From NCBI GenBank assembly GCA_903928915.1, contig CAIYSL010000013.1, positions 1 through 34,368 on the forward strand: DNA of 34,368 nt, given 5' to 3'. The notes under the pieces are model-generated. The model made no database searches, was not told the DNA's origin, and saw only the letters and a program-made list of their open reading frames with translations. Position 1 is the stretch's first letter, and the number at the start of each line of letters is the position of its first letter. The stretch is from an uncultured Syntrophobacterales bacterium. Lineage in GTDB: Bacteria > Desulfobacterota > Syntrophia > Syntrophales > UBA5619. The translations under genes and the position numbers were made by a program. Shown one piece after another: positions 1-8,472 of the stretch.

Positions 1-1
1 C

Positions 2-406
2 GCCCTGGCCCTGGCCTCCAAGGTAAACGAGGACAAGGTTCAGTTTCTCGGCTACAGCAACTTCAAGATCCGCTTTCTCGGGTTCATCATCGCCAACGTG
101 ACGACTGCCCTGGCCGGCTCGCTGTACGCGATCTACCTGGGGTTCGTCAGCCCCGAAATGACCAGCGCGCACCGCGCCGCCGACCCGGTCGTGGTGACGA
201 TCCTCGGCGGCGTCGGCACGCTGTACGGTCCCCTGGTAGGCTCGGTCGCCTTTACGGGAATGAAGGACCTGATCGCGGGGTTGATCGGCAACTGGGAGCT
301 GTTCATCGGATTCCTCTTGGTGTTCATCATGCTCGCCGGGGAGCGGGGCATCTGGGGATCGCTGGAGCCGCGGCTGGCGAAGCTGTTTTCCAGGAAGAGC
401 GCCTGA
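2..406 (+). CDS. livM: Branched-chain amino acid type ABC transporter permease LivM, C-terminal part
   Basis: This is the C-terminal end (134 residues) of an inner-membrane permease of the LivM family, which carries branched-chain amino acids or related carboxylated substrates together with LivH, two ATPases and a periplasmic binding protein. The frame is open to the left edge, so the start lies outside the window. Visible family features are the cytoplasmic loop with KVNEDKVQFLGY, which matches the LivM stretch that ends in FLGY, the following segment GFVSPEM, and the glycine-rich ILGGVGTLYGPLVGS motif before the last two membrane helices. It ends in a short basic tail. livH follows 52 bp downstream on the same strand. 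The family is clear; the substrate is not, because the binding protein and ATPases are not in view. Confidence 0.9.
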   Translation, partial: ALALASKVNEDKVQFLGYSNFKIRFLGFIIANVTTALAGSLYAIYLGFVSPEMTSAHRAADPVVVTILGGVGTLYGPLVGSVAFTGMKDLIAGLIGNWELFIGFLLVFIMLAGERGIWGSLEPRLAKLFSRKSA

Positions 407-458
407 CGGCATGTCGAACGGGATTGAGAATTAACGACGAGGGGAAACAAGGTTCGCT

Positions 459-1328
459 ATGGACACACAACTGCTGATTTCCGGCGTCATCTTCGGGTTG
501 AGCATCGGGAGCATCTACTTCCTGACGGCCATCGGTCTATCCCTCTGCTTCGGTCTGATGCGGATCATCAGCCTCGACCAGCTGTTCTACTATGCCATCG
601 GCGCGTACATGACCTATGCCGTGAGCCTGTACACGGGCAACGTGTGGCTGGGGGCCCTGGTGGGGCTGGTGGTCGCGGGGGTACTCAGTTTTGCCGTGGA
701 GCGGTTCATCTTCCTGCGCATCTACGAGCGGGACATCGCCTTCACCATGATCACCTCCTTCGGCATCCTGATCGGCGGCGTGGGCATCATCAAGGCGATC
801 TGGGGACTCGTTCCCCGGCCGGTGGTGATGCCGGTCATGGCCCAATGGACGATCCTGGGCACCGAGATTCCCGTCTACCGCCTGATCGTCGTGGTCATCG
901 CCGCCCTCGTGTACGCCGGCATCTGGCTCTTCCTGAACCGGACCATCACCGGCAAGGCGATCCGGGCGGGCATCGAGAGCGTCGAGCACGTCGAGGGGCT
1001 CGGGATCAACGTCTACCGCCTGTTCACGATCACCTTCATCCTCGCCGGGACCCTCTCCGGCCTGGCCGGGGGGCTGCATGCCCCGCTGATCATGGTGGAC
1101 CCCCAGATGGGGCTCGAGGTGATGCCGTTCATCTTCATGGTCGTCATCATCGGCGGCCTGGGCAGCATCAAGGGGACGCTGATCTCGGCGCTGCTCGTCG
1201 GTCAGGTCGTCTCCATCGGCTCGCTCATCTACGCCCCGCTGGCGCAGATGGCCCCCTTCGCCATCATGCTCCTGATCCTCCTGGTGAAGCCCACGGGGCT
1301 GTTCGGGAGCACGATGCTGAAGCGGTAA
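459..1328 (+). CDS. livH: Branched-chain amino acid type ABC transporter permease LivH
   Basis: This 289-residue hydrophobic protein is the partner permease of the preceding LivM. Its length is normal for LivH. It has many membrane helices, the N-terminal LSIGSIYFLTAIGLSLCFG segment and the conserved VIIGGLGSIKGTLISALLVG stretch near the C-terminus, equivalent to the GGLG motif of LivM. The ATG at 459 gives a normal N-terminus starting at a membrane helix, and a purine-rich stretch lies upstream. The order livM then livH is the reverse of the most common order. Genes for the binding protein and ATPases probably lie upstream, outside the window. The stop is followed after about 20 bp by a strong stem-loop, so the transporter transcript may end or be processed there. 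The substrate remains unknown. Confidence 0.9.
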   Translation: MDTQLLISGVIFGLSIGSIYFLTAIGLSLCFGLMRIISLDQLFYYAIGAYMTYAVSLYTGNVWLGALVGLVVAGVLSFAVERFIFLRIYERDIAFTMITSFGILIGGVGIIKAIWGLVPRPVVMPVMAQWTILGTEIPVYRLIVVVIAALVYAGIWLFLNRTITGKAIRAGIESVEHVEGLGINVYRLFTITFILAGTLSGLAGGLHAPLIMVDPQMGLEVMPFIFMVVIIGGLGSIKGTLISALLVGQVVSIGSLIYAPLAQMAPFAIMLLILLVKPTGLFGSTMLKR

Positions 1329-1350
1329 GCGGCGGTTCAGGCAGTACGGC

Positions 1351-1386
1351 GTGAAGCTCTCCGCGGCATCCCCCGGGGAGCTTCAC
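1351..1386 (+). repeat. 12-bp inverted repeat downstream of livH
   Basis: The arms 1351-1362 and 1375-1386 pair over 12 bp with a single G-T wobble and enclose a 12-nt loop. No run of T follows, so it is not a canonical intrinsic terminator. Its position just after livH suggests 3' end protection or Rho-associated termination between the permease genes and the DUF362 gene. Confidence 0.5.
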
Positions 1387-1487
1387 TGCTTCGGGAACGA
1401 TATCCTTCGGCAGTCGCTCGCCCATCCCCTGCACGTAGCCAGGGGGGGTGCGGCCCCTGCCGAAAGCACGGGAGGTACAGGGAGAGG

Positions 1488-2624
1488 ATGGGAAGCAGCA
1501 GTAGAGTCGTCATCATCGAAAGCACCTATGCCACGTGCGCCCAGGCGGTGGAGCAGGCCTTTGCCGCCTTTCCGGTGGCGGTGGCAGGGAAGCGCGTCGT
1601 CGTCAAGGTCAACGCCATCCGCGCCTGCGATCCCGACAACTCGGCCATCGTGACGCATCCGGCGCTGCTCAAGGCGGTGATCGCGAAGCTGGAGACCCTG
1701 GGGCCGCGCGAGATTATCGTCGGCGATTCGGTCGGGACGGAGTCCTACGGCAATTCCCGGCAGGTCTTCGACACCACGGGGCTGATCGCCGCCGCGGGGC
1801 CCCACTACCGCAACCTGTCTCTCAACCTGAAGATGGTGGATGTGGAGCGGCCGTTCAAGCGCAGCGTCGCCGTGCTCAGGGACGTCCTGGAGGCCGACGT
1901 CTACATCTCCCTGGCGAAGATGAAGACCCACGGCATGACCATGCTCAGCGGGGCGGTCAAGAACAACTACGGGCTCTTGGCCGGGGCGCAGAAGTCCTGG
2001 TACCACTACTACTCCGAGCGGCCGGAGCTGTTCGCCGAGATTCTGATCGAGATGTACCGGCTTGCGGTGCCGGATCTGGTGATCATGGACGGGATCCTCG
2101 CCATGGAGGGGTACGGCCCTTGCTCCCCCGAGGTCCGCCGGGTGAACAAGGTGCTGGCCTCGAACGACGCGGTGGCGCTCGACGCGGTCATCGCCCGGAT
2201 GATGGGGTTCGCCAAGGACGAGGTGCCGTACCTGCGGATTGCCCGCGAGCAGGGGCTCGGCGAGACCGACCTGGACGCCATCCGGATCGAAGGCGACTGC
2301 GCGCCCATCGCGGGGTTCAACCGGCCCACGGTCACCCCGGAGTCGACCTACTGCTACCTCTCCGGCGTCGGGGGGGGGAAGACCAGCCGGACCTTTTTCG
2401 CCGACCGGGTGTGCTACCGGCCGGTGTTCCGGGCGGAGTGCTGCACCCCCGGGTGCACGGCCTGCGTCGATGCCTGCCCCGTCGCGGCCCTGAAGCCGGG
2501 CATCCCCCCGGAGCTGCTGTCGGAGCGCTGCAACCTCTGCAGCGCCTGCCGGGAGTCCTGCACCCACGACGCGGTCCGCTTCGTCCCCGACCCGGCGCTG
2601 CTCGGAGAGCTCTCCCGCACCTGA
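1488..2624 (+). CDS. DUF362 domain protein with C-terminal double 4Fe-4S ferredoxin domain
   Basis: This 378-residue protein belongs to the DUF362 family of iron-sulfur proteins of largely unknown function. Residues of about 1-310 form the DUF362 region, with a VVVKVN strand, a VGDSVG segment and the LAKMKTHGMTMLSGAVKNNYG stretch typical of the family (here split: LAKMKTH, then GAVKNNYG). The C-terminus carries two cysteine clusters: C-x3-C-x2-C-x3-CP and C-x2-C-x2-C-x3-C, suited to two 4Fe-4S clusters. The first cluster has x3 where ferredoxins usually have x2. There is no signal peptide, so it is probably cytoplasmic. A purine-rich ribosome site precedes the ATG at 1488. It faces the tct operon tail to tail with a 51-bp gap. 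A redox or electron-transfer role is likely; a specific reaction cannot be inferred. Confidence 0.85.
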   Translation: MGSSSRVVIIESTYATCAQAVEQAFAAFPVAVAGKRVVVKVNAIRACDPDNSAIVTHPALLKAVIAKLETLGPREIIVGDSVGTESYGNSRQVFDTTGLIAAAGPHYRNLSLNLKMVDVERPFKRSVAVLRDVLEADVYISLAKMKTHGMTMLSGAVKNNYGLLAGAQKSWYHYYSERPELFAEILIEMYRLAVPDLVIMDGILAMEGYGPCSPEVRRVNKVLASNDAVALDAVIARMMGFAKDEVPYLRIAREQGLGETDLDAIRIEGDCAPIAGFNRPTVTPESTYCYLSGVGGGKTSRTFFADRVCYRPVFRAECCTPGCTACVDACPVAALKPGIPPELLSERCNLCSACRESCTHDAVRFVPDPALLGELSRT

Positions 2625-2675
2625 TCGCCGGCGGGATCCCCGCAACCGTTTCCCGCGTTCGCTCGCCCGTTCGTT

Positions 2676-4175
2676 CTACCGGGTCGCGAGCCGCCGCTTG
2701 ACCAGGCGGATCACCCCCGGCAGGACGATCGACAGGAGGGCCACCGCCCACATGACCATGCAGAGGGGGGATTCCCAGAGGCTCTCGACGCGCCCGCCGG
2801 AGATGATCAGCGTCTGCCGGAAGGAGCGCTCCATCACGGGACCCAGGACCAGACCCACCACCAGCGGGGCCGGCTGATAGCCGTACTTCCGCATCACGTA
2901 CCCGATCACCCCGGCCCCCAGCATCACCCAGACGTCGAACAGCGCGCCGTTGTCCCCGTAGGTGCCGATCGCGCAGAGGACCAGGATGATCGGCATCAGG
3001 TACCGGGGGGGGACCCGGACGAGCTTGGCGAACAGGCCGACCAGGGGCAGGTTCAGGATCAGGAGCATCATGTTGCCGAGGTAGAAACTGCCGATGACCC
3101 CCCAGAAGACGTCGGGGCGGTCGCGCAGGAGGAAGGGGCCCGGGGTGATCCCGTGCAGGAGCATCCCGCCCAAGAGGACCGCCGTGGCCGGGGTGAAGGG
3201 GAGCCCCAGGGAGAGCAGCGGGATCATGGCCCCGCCGGAGGCGGCGTTATTGGCCGCTTCGGGACCGGCGACCCCTTCGATCTGGCCGGTTCCGAACCGC
3301 TCGGGGTGGTGGGAGACCAACCGCTCCATGCCGTAGGAGGCGAAGGAGGCCATGGTGGCCGCTGGCCCGGGCAGCAGCCCGATCAGGAATCCCAGCAGGG
3401 AGCCGCGGGCGATCGGGGCCACCGACCGCTTCAACTCCTCTCGGTCGGGGTACAGTTCGCGGAACTTCACGGCCAGGATCTCCACCGGCTTTTCCCGGGC
3501 GGCCACCACCTCGAACACCTCGGCGACTCCGAACAGCCCCGTGGTGATGGCGATGAAGCTGATGCCGCCCTGGGCGGACACGATCCCGAAGGAGAAGCGC
3601 TCCAGGCCGCCGATCGGGTCCATCCCCACGGCAGAGAGGATCAGCCCCGCCATCATCATGATCAGGGAGCGGGTCCGGGACTTCCCCGTGAGGTTCGACA
3701 GGAGCACGACCCCCAGGACGGTGAGGGCGAAGTACTCCGCCGGGCCGAAGGCCAGCGCGGTCCGCGCCAGCAGGGGGGCGAACAACTGCAGGGCGATCAC
3801 GCTGAAGGTCCCCGCGACGAAGGAGGCGATCGCCGCAACGGCCAGCGCCGCCCCGGCGCGCCCCCGCTTCGCCATCTCGTACCCGTCGAGGGTCGTCACG
3901 ACGCTGGCCGGCTCGCCCGGGACGTTGACGAGGATCGAGGTCGTGGAGCCGCCGTACATGGAGCCGTAATAGATCCCCGCCAGCATGATCAGCCCGGCGG
4001 TGGGGCCGAGCTGCAGGGTCAGGGGGATGACCAGGGCCATGGCCGCGGCGGGGCCGAGACCGGGCAGCACGCCGATCAGCGTGCCGATCAGCGCGCCGGC
4101 AAAGCAGGCGATGACGTTGGCGGGCTGCAGCGTGATCAGCAGATGGGACAGGACGCCTTCGGACACCGGGAACAT
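2676..4175 (-). CDS. tctA: Tripartite tricarboxylate transporter large permease TctA
   Basis: TctA is the large membrane subunit (499 residues, about 11-12 helices) of a secondary transporter that imports carboxylates delivered by a periplasmic TctC protein. The family's duplicated glycine-proline motifs are visible: GTLIGVLPGLGPAAAM near the N-terminus and GFLIGLLPGPAATMAS near the middle. It follows tctB by 6 bp and is the last gene of the LacI-controlled operon. The start needs care: the ATG at 4175 sits directly after the Shine-Dalgarno AAGGGGGA, whereas the GTG at 4166 (codon 4) has a better spacing of about 9 nt. Either start gives a normal protein. The substrate is unknown, but the family handles citrate, tartrate, aromatic acids and other carboxylates. 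Confidence 0.95.
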   Translation of the reverse strand: MFPVSEGVLSHLLITLQPANVIACFAGALIGTLIGVLPGLGPAAAMALVIPLTLQLGPTAGLIMLAGIYYGSMYGGSTTSILVNVPGEPASVVTTLDGYEMAKRGRAGAALAVAAIASFVAGTFSVIALQLFAPLLARTALAFGPAEYFALTVLGVVLLSNLTGKSRTRSLIMMMAGLILSAVGMDPIGGLERFSFGIVSAQGGISFIAITTGLFGVAEVFEVVAAREKPVEILAVKFRELYPDREELKRSVAPIARGSLLGFLIGLLPGPAATMASFASYGMERLVSHHPERFGTGQIEGVAGPEAANNAASGGAMIPLLSLGLPFTPATAVLLGGMLLHGITPGPFLLRDRPDVFWGVIGSFYLGNMMLLILNLPLVGLFAKLVRVPPRYLMPIILVLCAIGTYGDNGALFDVWVMLGAGVIGYVMRKYGYQPAPLVVGLVLGPVMERSFRQTLIISGGRVESLWESPLCMVMWAVALLSIVLPGVIRLVKRRLATR

Positions 4176-4181
4176 TCCCCC

Positions 4182-4685
4182 TTAGAACAAGATCCCCCGC
4201 GGAAAGGACAGCTTGATCCAGACCTCGAAGAGCAGATAGCTAAACAGGCCCACGCCCGCGGCGAGGGCGACGGGCCTCCCCCAGCCGCGGTCCTCCACGA
4301 GCCTGCTCACCAGGGCGACGAAGAGGCTCGTGGCGACGAAAAACCCGACCCACTGCATCAGCAGGAGATACAGGACGAGCAGGGCGGTCAGGGTGATGAC
4401 CTTCGCCTCTCCCTGGTTTTCCCTGAGGAACCGCTTCAGGCTGCCGATCCGGCCTTCCGGCGCCCCCGCCTTGTCCGGCGCCTTCGGCGCCAGCAGGGCG
4501 CGGAGCAATACCCCCGCGGCCAACAACAGCAAGAGAGCGCCCAGGATCAGCGGAAAGACCGCAGGGCCCGGATTTTCCCAATCGTCGAGGGGATACCGCG
4601 TCGTATAGACCAGAAAGAGCGCGCTGAAGAGGATCAGCACGAGGCTGCTGGCGATCTCTTTGTGCCGGTCCACAGGGTTGACCAT
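4182..4685 (-). CDS. tctB: Tripartite tricarboxylate transporter small permease TctB
   Basis: TctB is the small four-helix membrane subunit of the TctABC transporter and binds TctA in the inner membrane. This 167-residue protein has the expected length, with an N-terminal hydrophobic hairpin containing LVLILFSALFLVYTTRYP, a cytoplasmic linker rich in charged residues, and two C-terminal helices. A GAAGGTG ribosome site precedes the ATG at 4685. The gene lies between tctC, from which it is separated by two very stable stem-loops, and tctA, 6 bp downstream. This family is poorly conserved in sequence, so position between tctC and tctA is an important part of the call. Confidence 0.9.
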   Translation of the reverse strand: MVNPVDRHKEIASSLVLILFSALFLVYTTRYPLDDWENPGPAVFPLILGALLLLLAAGVLLRALLAPKAPDKAGAPEGRIGSLKRFLRENQGEAKVITLTALLVLYLLLMQWVGFFVATSLFVALVSRLVEDRGWGRPVALAAGVGLFSYLLFEVWIKLSFPRGILF

Positions 4686-4699
4686 GCCGCCGCACCTTC

Positions 4700-4725
4700 T
4701 GGCCCCGGGGGGCGGCCCGGGGCCA
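4700..4725 (-). repeat. Perfect 10-bp stem-loop between tctC and tctB
   Basis: TGGCCCCGGG and its perfect complement enclose a 6-nt loop. It is the second of two GC-rich hairpins in the short tctC-tctB gap on the minus-strand transcript. It ends about 15 nt before the tctB start codon, so it leaves the ribosome site free. Confidence 0.7.
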
Positions 4726-4729
4726 AATC

Positions 4730-4762
4730 CCGGAGCGCCCCCGCCGCGGCGGGGGGCTCCGG
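4730..4762 (-). repeat. Long GC-rich stem-loop just after the tctC stop codon
   Basis: The arms pair over about 14 bp with one bulged base and a tiny CGCG loop. The hairpin begins 5 nt after the tctC stop codon on the minus strand and has no T run. Such hairpins after binding-protein genes often protect the upstream message from 3' exonucleases and lower expression of the permease genes. Confidence 0.7.
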
Positions 4763-4767
4763 TTCGG

Positions 4768-5751
4768 TTACTTCTTCAGGAGCCCCGCCCCTTCCATGAT
4801 CTCCCGCGTCTCTTTGTCGACCGTTGCGACGAACTTGGCGAAGGCCGCCGGGCTGAGGTACCGCGGCGTCGAGCCGAGCCCGGAGGCGAAGTCGATCCAC
4901 TCCTTACTCTCCACGGCCTTCTTCACCAGGGGGCTCAGCTTGTCGACGACGAGCTGGGGCGTCCCCTTCGGGGCGGCGATGCCCCGCCACTGATCGAACT
5001 CCAGGTCGACCCCCATCTCCTTCATCGTCGGGACGTTCGGCCAGATGTTGATCCGCTTCTCGCTGCTCACCGCCAGGATGCGCACCTCGCCGGCCTTGAC
5101 CTGGTTGAACACCTCGGCGGGGTGCTGGCTCGACGAGTCGATCTTCCCGCCCATCAGGGCCGCCATCGCCAGCCCGGTCCCGAAGGGGACGTGGGTGATC
5201 TTGATCCCCGCCTTGGAGGCCATGGCGACGGGCACCATGTGGGTCACGCTCCCCATCCCGGAGTTCCCCATCGTTACCTTGCCGGGGTTCGCCTTCGCGT
5301 AGGCGACGAACTCCTTGAGGTCCTTCCAGGGGGCGTTCTTGGCCACGGCGATCGAAACCGTCTCGATCCCGACCCCGGCGATCGGCTCGAAGGCGGTGTA
5401 GTCGAAGGCGATCTGTTTCCGGGCCGCCAGCGTGTTGATGGCGCCGGAATACCAGATCAGCATGTGGCCGTCGGGCTTCGCCCGGTTCACCTCGGTGTAG
5501 GCGATGGCGCCGCCCGCGCCCAGCACGTTGCGGACCACCATCGGCTGTCCCAGGTCCCGCGAGATGATCTCGGCGAGCTTCCGGGCCTGGATGTCGGCCG
5601 CTGCACCGGCGGCGAAGGGGTTGATCAGCTCCACCTGCCGGGCGGGCCACTCCGCCGCCGCCGCGGTGCCGATGCCCCCGAGCGACAGGAGGGCTGCAAT
5701 CAGGACCAGGATTACCCGGACCGGGCTGAATACGTCTCTTCTTCCGTTCAT
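4768..5751 (-). CDS. tctC: TctC/Bug-family periplasmic solute-binding protein
   Basis: This 327-residue exported protein is the extracytoplasmic solute receptor of the Tct transporter (Bug family). The ATG at 5751 was chosen because a GGGAG ribosome site lies about 9 nt upstream; upstream in-frame codons would add an implausible tail. The N-terminus is a signal peptide with basic residues, a hydrophobic LVLIALLSLGGIGTAAAA core, and cleavage before EWPARQ. Family hallmarks are WPARQVELINPFAAGAAAD, the GAGGAIAYTEVNRAKPDG region and VPTMKEMG. Bug proteins bind small carboxylates, amides and related acids. It is encoded in one operon with five enzymes, so its ligand should be the pathway substrate or a precursor. 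Confidence 0.95.
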   Translation of the reverse strand: MNGRRDVFSPVRVILVLIAALLSLGGIGTAAAAEWPARQVELINPFAAGAAADIQARKLAEIISRDLGQPMVVRNVLGAGGAIAYTEVNRAKPDGHMLIWYSGAINTLAARKQIAFDYTAFEPIAGVGIETVSIAVAKNAPWKDLKEFVAYAKANPGKVTMGNSGMGSVTHMVPVAMASKAGIKITHVPFGTGLAMAALMGGKIDSSSQHPAEVFNQVKAGEVRILAVSSEKRINIWPNVPTMKEMGVDLEFDQWRGIAAPKGTPQLVVDKLSPLVKKAVESKEWIDFASGLGSTPRYLSPAAFAKFVATVDKETREIMEGAGLLKK

Positions 5752-5795
5752 TGGTCGTTCTCCCTTCATCGTCTTGGGCTGTGCTGTTCGTGGGG

Positions 5796-6719
5796 TTATA
5801 CCATCGCCCACGCCTCTTTGATGACCCGTTTCGTGTTGGCGATGACCGCCTCCGATGTCTCCTCGGCGAGCAGCGGCCGCACCTCGGCGCTGAGGACCGG
5901 GCGCTTCGCCGGGTCAAGGAGCTTCAGGTCGAGCAGGAGCCGGAAATAGTCCCGCACCTGGGGGGTGTCCACCTCTCCGCCGGGCATGCCGAACCGGGGC
6001 TGCAGGTCCCCGTAACCGGGGTGGCGCCGGTCGCGGAAGGCGGCGCTGCCGATGTGGAAATGCATCGGGTAGTTCTTCACCAGCGGGATCGCCTCCTCGG
6101 GGGTCGTCCTGAGCAGTGCGAAGTGGGAGAGATCCGCCAGGACGCCGAAGTTCGAAAACTCCCTGTTCACCTCCTTGGCCACGTCCGCCGCGTCCGAGAA
6201 ATCGCCGATCAGGAAGCTCTTGTCGATGTCCTTGTCGAACACCTTCATATAGATCCCCATCGGGCCCTGCTCCTTGGTGTACTGGCAGATCTCCTTCAGG
6301 GAGTCGATCAGGATCTTCTTGCCCTCCTCCTTCTTCTCCTCGCCGGGGTGTTTTCCCGAAAACACCCGCATGCACGAGGCCCCGAGCTGGAAGGCCTCGT
6401 TGACGCCGTTCCGCATCGCGCCGAGCGCCTTCTTCCGCTCCTTGGGATCGGGGTCGTTGACGTTGAGCTTGAGCGTGAACATCCGGGGCTGGTTGGCGTA
6501 GCAGACCTCCAGGTGCGACGTCTCCAGGAGCTTGGTCGCCTCGTGGCGCACCTTGGGGTCCTTCATCCAGCCCACCTCCACGGCGGTCCAGAAGTCGTCC
6601 TCCACGATCTTGCGGAGCGTGTCGACGATGACCTGCCCCTCCCCGTTGGTGCACTCCGGGTAGGCCTTGAAGTGGACGATCCCGAGCTTCATGTATTTGT
6701 AGATCGAAAAGTTTTCCAT
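5796..6719 (-). CDS. Sugar phosphate isomerase/epimerase-like TIM-barrel protein
   Basis: This 307-residue protein resembles the xylose isomerase-like TIM-barrel superfamily (AP endonuclease 2 fold), which includes hydroxypyruvate isomerases, ketose 3-epimerases and inosose dehydratases. The start ATG at 6719 has an ideal AAGGAG site 5-6 nt upstream. Conserved-looking segments include VEVGWM, LADLSHFAL, MHFHIGSA and LSAEVRPLL, whose Glu, Asp and His residues occupy places where the family binds a divalent metal. It lies 14 bp downstream of the alcohol dehydrogenase and 44 bp upstream of tctC. In this operon it probably isomerises or epimerises a keto-sugar acid made by the dehydrogenase. The exact reaction cannot be read from sequence. 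Confidence 0.8.
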   Translation of the reverse strand: MENFSIYKYMKLGIVHFKAYPECTNGEGQVIVDTLRKIVEDDFWTAVEVGWMKDPKVRHEATKLLETSHLEVCYANQPRMFTLKLNVNDPDPKERKKALGAMRNGVNEAFQLGASCMRVFSGKHPGEEKKEEGKKILIDSLKEICQYTKEQGPMGIYMKVFDKDIDKSFLIGDFSDAADVAKEVNREFSNFGVLADLSHFALLRTTPEEAIPLVKNYPMHFHIGSAAFRDRRHPGYGDLQPRFGMPGGEVDTPQVRDYFRLLLDLKLLDPAKRPVLSAEVRPLLAEETSEAVIANTKRVIKEAWAMV

Positions 6720-6733
6720 AGCGTCTCCTTGTC

Positions 6734-7858
6734 CTAAGATACCTTCACCACCACCTTGATCGCATCCTCGATCCGCTCGCGCACGTACCGAAACGCCGTC
6801 GGGAGCTCTTCCAGCGGGAAGGTGTGGGTGTGCATCAGTTTCGCGTCGAACTTCTTCTGGTTCATCATCGCGGCGGCGCGGTGGGTGGCGCTCTTCCCCT
6901 CTCCTCGGATCCCGTAGAGGTAGATGTTGTTCCGGACGATCTTGGCCAGGTCGACCAGGGTTGGCTCGTGGGGGAAGGCGGCCAGGCAGATCCGGCCGCC
7001 CCGCTGGGTCATGTCCATCGCCTCGTTCAGGGCGTTGGGGGCCCCGGAGCACTCCAGGACATAGTTGGCGCCGCGGCCGTGGGTGATCCGCTTGACCGCT
7101 TCGACGGCGTTGTCCTTGTTGATGTTCACCACGTGATCCGCGCCGAGCTTGAGCCCCAGGTTGAGCCGGGAGTCGCGCGTGCCGGTGAGGATGACGGGTT
7201 CGGCGCCGAGGGCCTTGCCCACGGCGACCCCCATCAACCCGATGGGGCCGGGGCCGGTGACCACGAGGCTCTCGCCGGCGATCAGGCCCCCCAGGACGTC
7301 CAGCCCGTACATGGCGGTGCCGGCGGTGACGATCAGGGTCGCCTCCGCGTCGCTCATCTCCGGGGAGACATGGACCAGGGTGTTGATGTGGTTGACCGCG
7401 TACTGGGCGAACCCGCCGTCGGTGGTGAACCCGTTGGCGCGGTGCCCCTTGCTGTGCCCCTCGTAGTTCAGGCCGTAGTTGAGGCAGGAGGTGTACATCC
7501 CCTGACGGCAGCGCTCGCAGCGGCCGCAGCCGGCGTGGATCTCCACGGCGACCCGGTCGCCGATTTTGTACTCGTCCACGCCCGCCCCGAGCTTGACGAT
7601 CGTGCCCATGTACTCATGGCCCGGGGTGAAGTTCTTGTTGAAGGGGGAGCCGCCCCGGACGATGGCGGGGAGCCCCTTGGTGATGATCTCCACGTCGGTC
7701 CCGCAGATCGACACCGCGTCCACCCGCACCAGGACCTCGGCAGGCCCCGGTTCGGGCACGGGCTTTTCCGTCAGCCGGAGTTTCTCCGGGTCGTCGAGGA
7801 CCCAGGCCTTCATCGTCTGGGGAACGGTCAGCGATTTCGCCGGTGATGCTCCGTTCAT
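6734..7858 (-). CDS. Zinc-dependent medium-chain alcohol/polyol dehydrogenase
   Basis: This 374-residue enzyme belongs to the zinc alcohol dehydrogenase family (sorbitol and threonine dehydrogenase type) and oxidises a secondary alcohol with NAD(P). The catalytic zinc site is shown by Cys52 in ICGTD and by His81-Glu82 in GHEY. The structural zinc has four cysteines at 111, 114, 117 and 125. The Rossmann domain has the GPGPIG dinucleotide motif. The ATG at 7858 follows an AAGGAGG site, which decides the start against the internal Met16. It lies between the aldolase (11 bp upstream) and the isomerase (14 bp downstream). Within the operon it is the likely oxidation step that makes a keto intermediate. 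Confidence 0.9.
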   Translation of the reverse strand: MNGASPAKSLTVPQTMKAWVLDDPEKLRLTEKPVPEPGPAEVLVRVDAVSICGTDVEIITKGLPAIVRGGSPFNKNFTPGHEYMGTIVKLGAGVDEYKIGDRVAVEIHAGCGRCERCRQGMYTSCLNYGLNYEGHSKGHRANGFTTDGGFAQYAVNHINTLVHVSPEMSDAEATLIVTAGTAMYGLDVLGGLIAGESLVVTGPGPIGLMGVAVGKALGAEPVILTGTRDSRLNLGLKLGADHVVNINKDNAVEAVKRITHGRGANYVLECSGAPNALNEAMDMTQRGGRICLAAFPHEPTLVDLAKIVRNNIYLYGIRGEGKSATHRAAAMMNQKKFDAKLMHTHTFPLEELPTAFRYVRERIEDAIKVVVKVS

Positions 7859-7869
7859 GGTTTCCTCCT

Positions 7870-8472
7870 TCACTTCTTGATCTGACCGCAGAGGAAGGCG
7901 ATCTTCGCCGTGTCCTCGGTGAGGTCGGAGAGGTAGTAGGCGGTCTTCAGGTCCTGGCCCACGGCCAGGATCCCGTGCTCCTCCATCAACAGCACCCGGG
8001 CGGCGGGGTATTTCAGGAGCCCCGCCTTGACGTACTCGTACAGTTCCGCCGAACCCGACATGGCGCTCTCGATCCGGGGCACCTCCTTGAGGACCCCCTG
8101 GGCCGAGACGGTGACCATCGGCAGTCTGTCGACGCAATTCGAATAGGCCGTCGCGTAGGGGGGGTGGACGTGCGAGACGGCGCCCGCCTCGGGCCGGAGC
8201 TGGTACACGGCCAGGTGGAAGGCCGTCTCCTTCGACGGTTTGAGGTTGCAGGGATTCTCCAGGACAGTCCCGTCGATCCGCATCAGGAGGTTGATCTCCG
8301 GTTCGATGTCCCCGAGCGAGATCCCCGTCGGGGTGATCAGGACGGTGTCCGTGCCGGGGATACGGACGCTGATGTTCCCCCCGGTCCCGCTGACGAGCCC
8401 CCGGTTGAACGAACGCCGGGAAAACTCGGTGAGCTCCTTCCGGAGGCGGATGATTTCCAGTTCCTTGCTCAT
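7870..8472 (-). CDS. Class II aldolase/adducin family protein (FucA-like)
   Basis: This 200-residue protein is a class II aldolase of the L-fuculose-phosphate aldolase and adducin family. Zinc ligands are visible as His101 and His103 in the HVHPP motif and His166 in MEEHG, with the acidic residue Glu82 in SKETAFH. The N-terminal SGTGGNISVR and ITPTG motifs bind the phosphate or carboxylate of the substrate in this family. The ATG overlaps the stop of the upstream UPF0261 gene in an ATGA arrangement, which suggests translational coupling. Family members cleave or decarboxylate sugar phosphates and keto-sugar acid phosphates. No sugar kinase is seen nearby, so an unphosphorylated substrate or a kinase encoded elsewhere must be assumed. 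Confidence 0.9.
   Translation of the reverse strand: MSKELEIIRLRKELTEFSRRSFNRGLVSGTGGNISVRIPGTDTVLITPTGISLGDIEPEINLLMRIDGTVLENPCNLKPSKETAFHLAVYQLRPEAGAVSHVHPPYATAYSNCVDRLPMVTVSAQGVLKEVPRIESAMSGSAELYEYVKAGLLKYPAARVLLMEEHGILAVGQDLKTAYYLSDLTEDTAKIAFLCGQIKK

Noticed and set aside
3153-4799. A long plus-strand open frame opposite tctA and tctB.
   Set aside because: It is a low-complexity Gln/Gly/Arg/His-rich shadow of GC-rich real genes that have full family matches on the other strand. Similar long shadows opposite katG, the cbb3 genes and the purL fusion were left out for the same reason.
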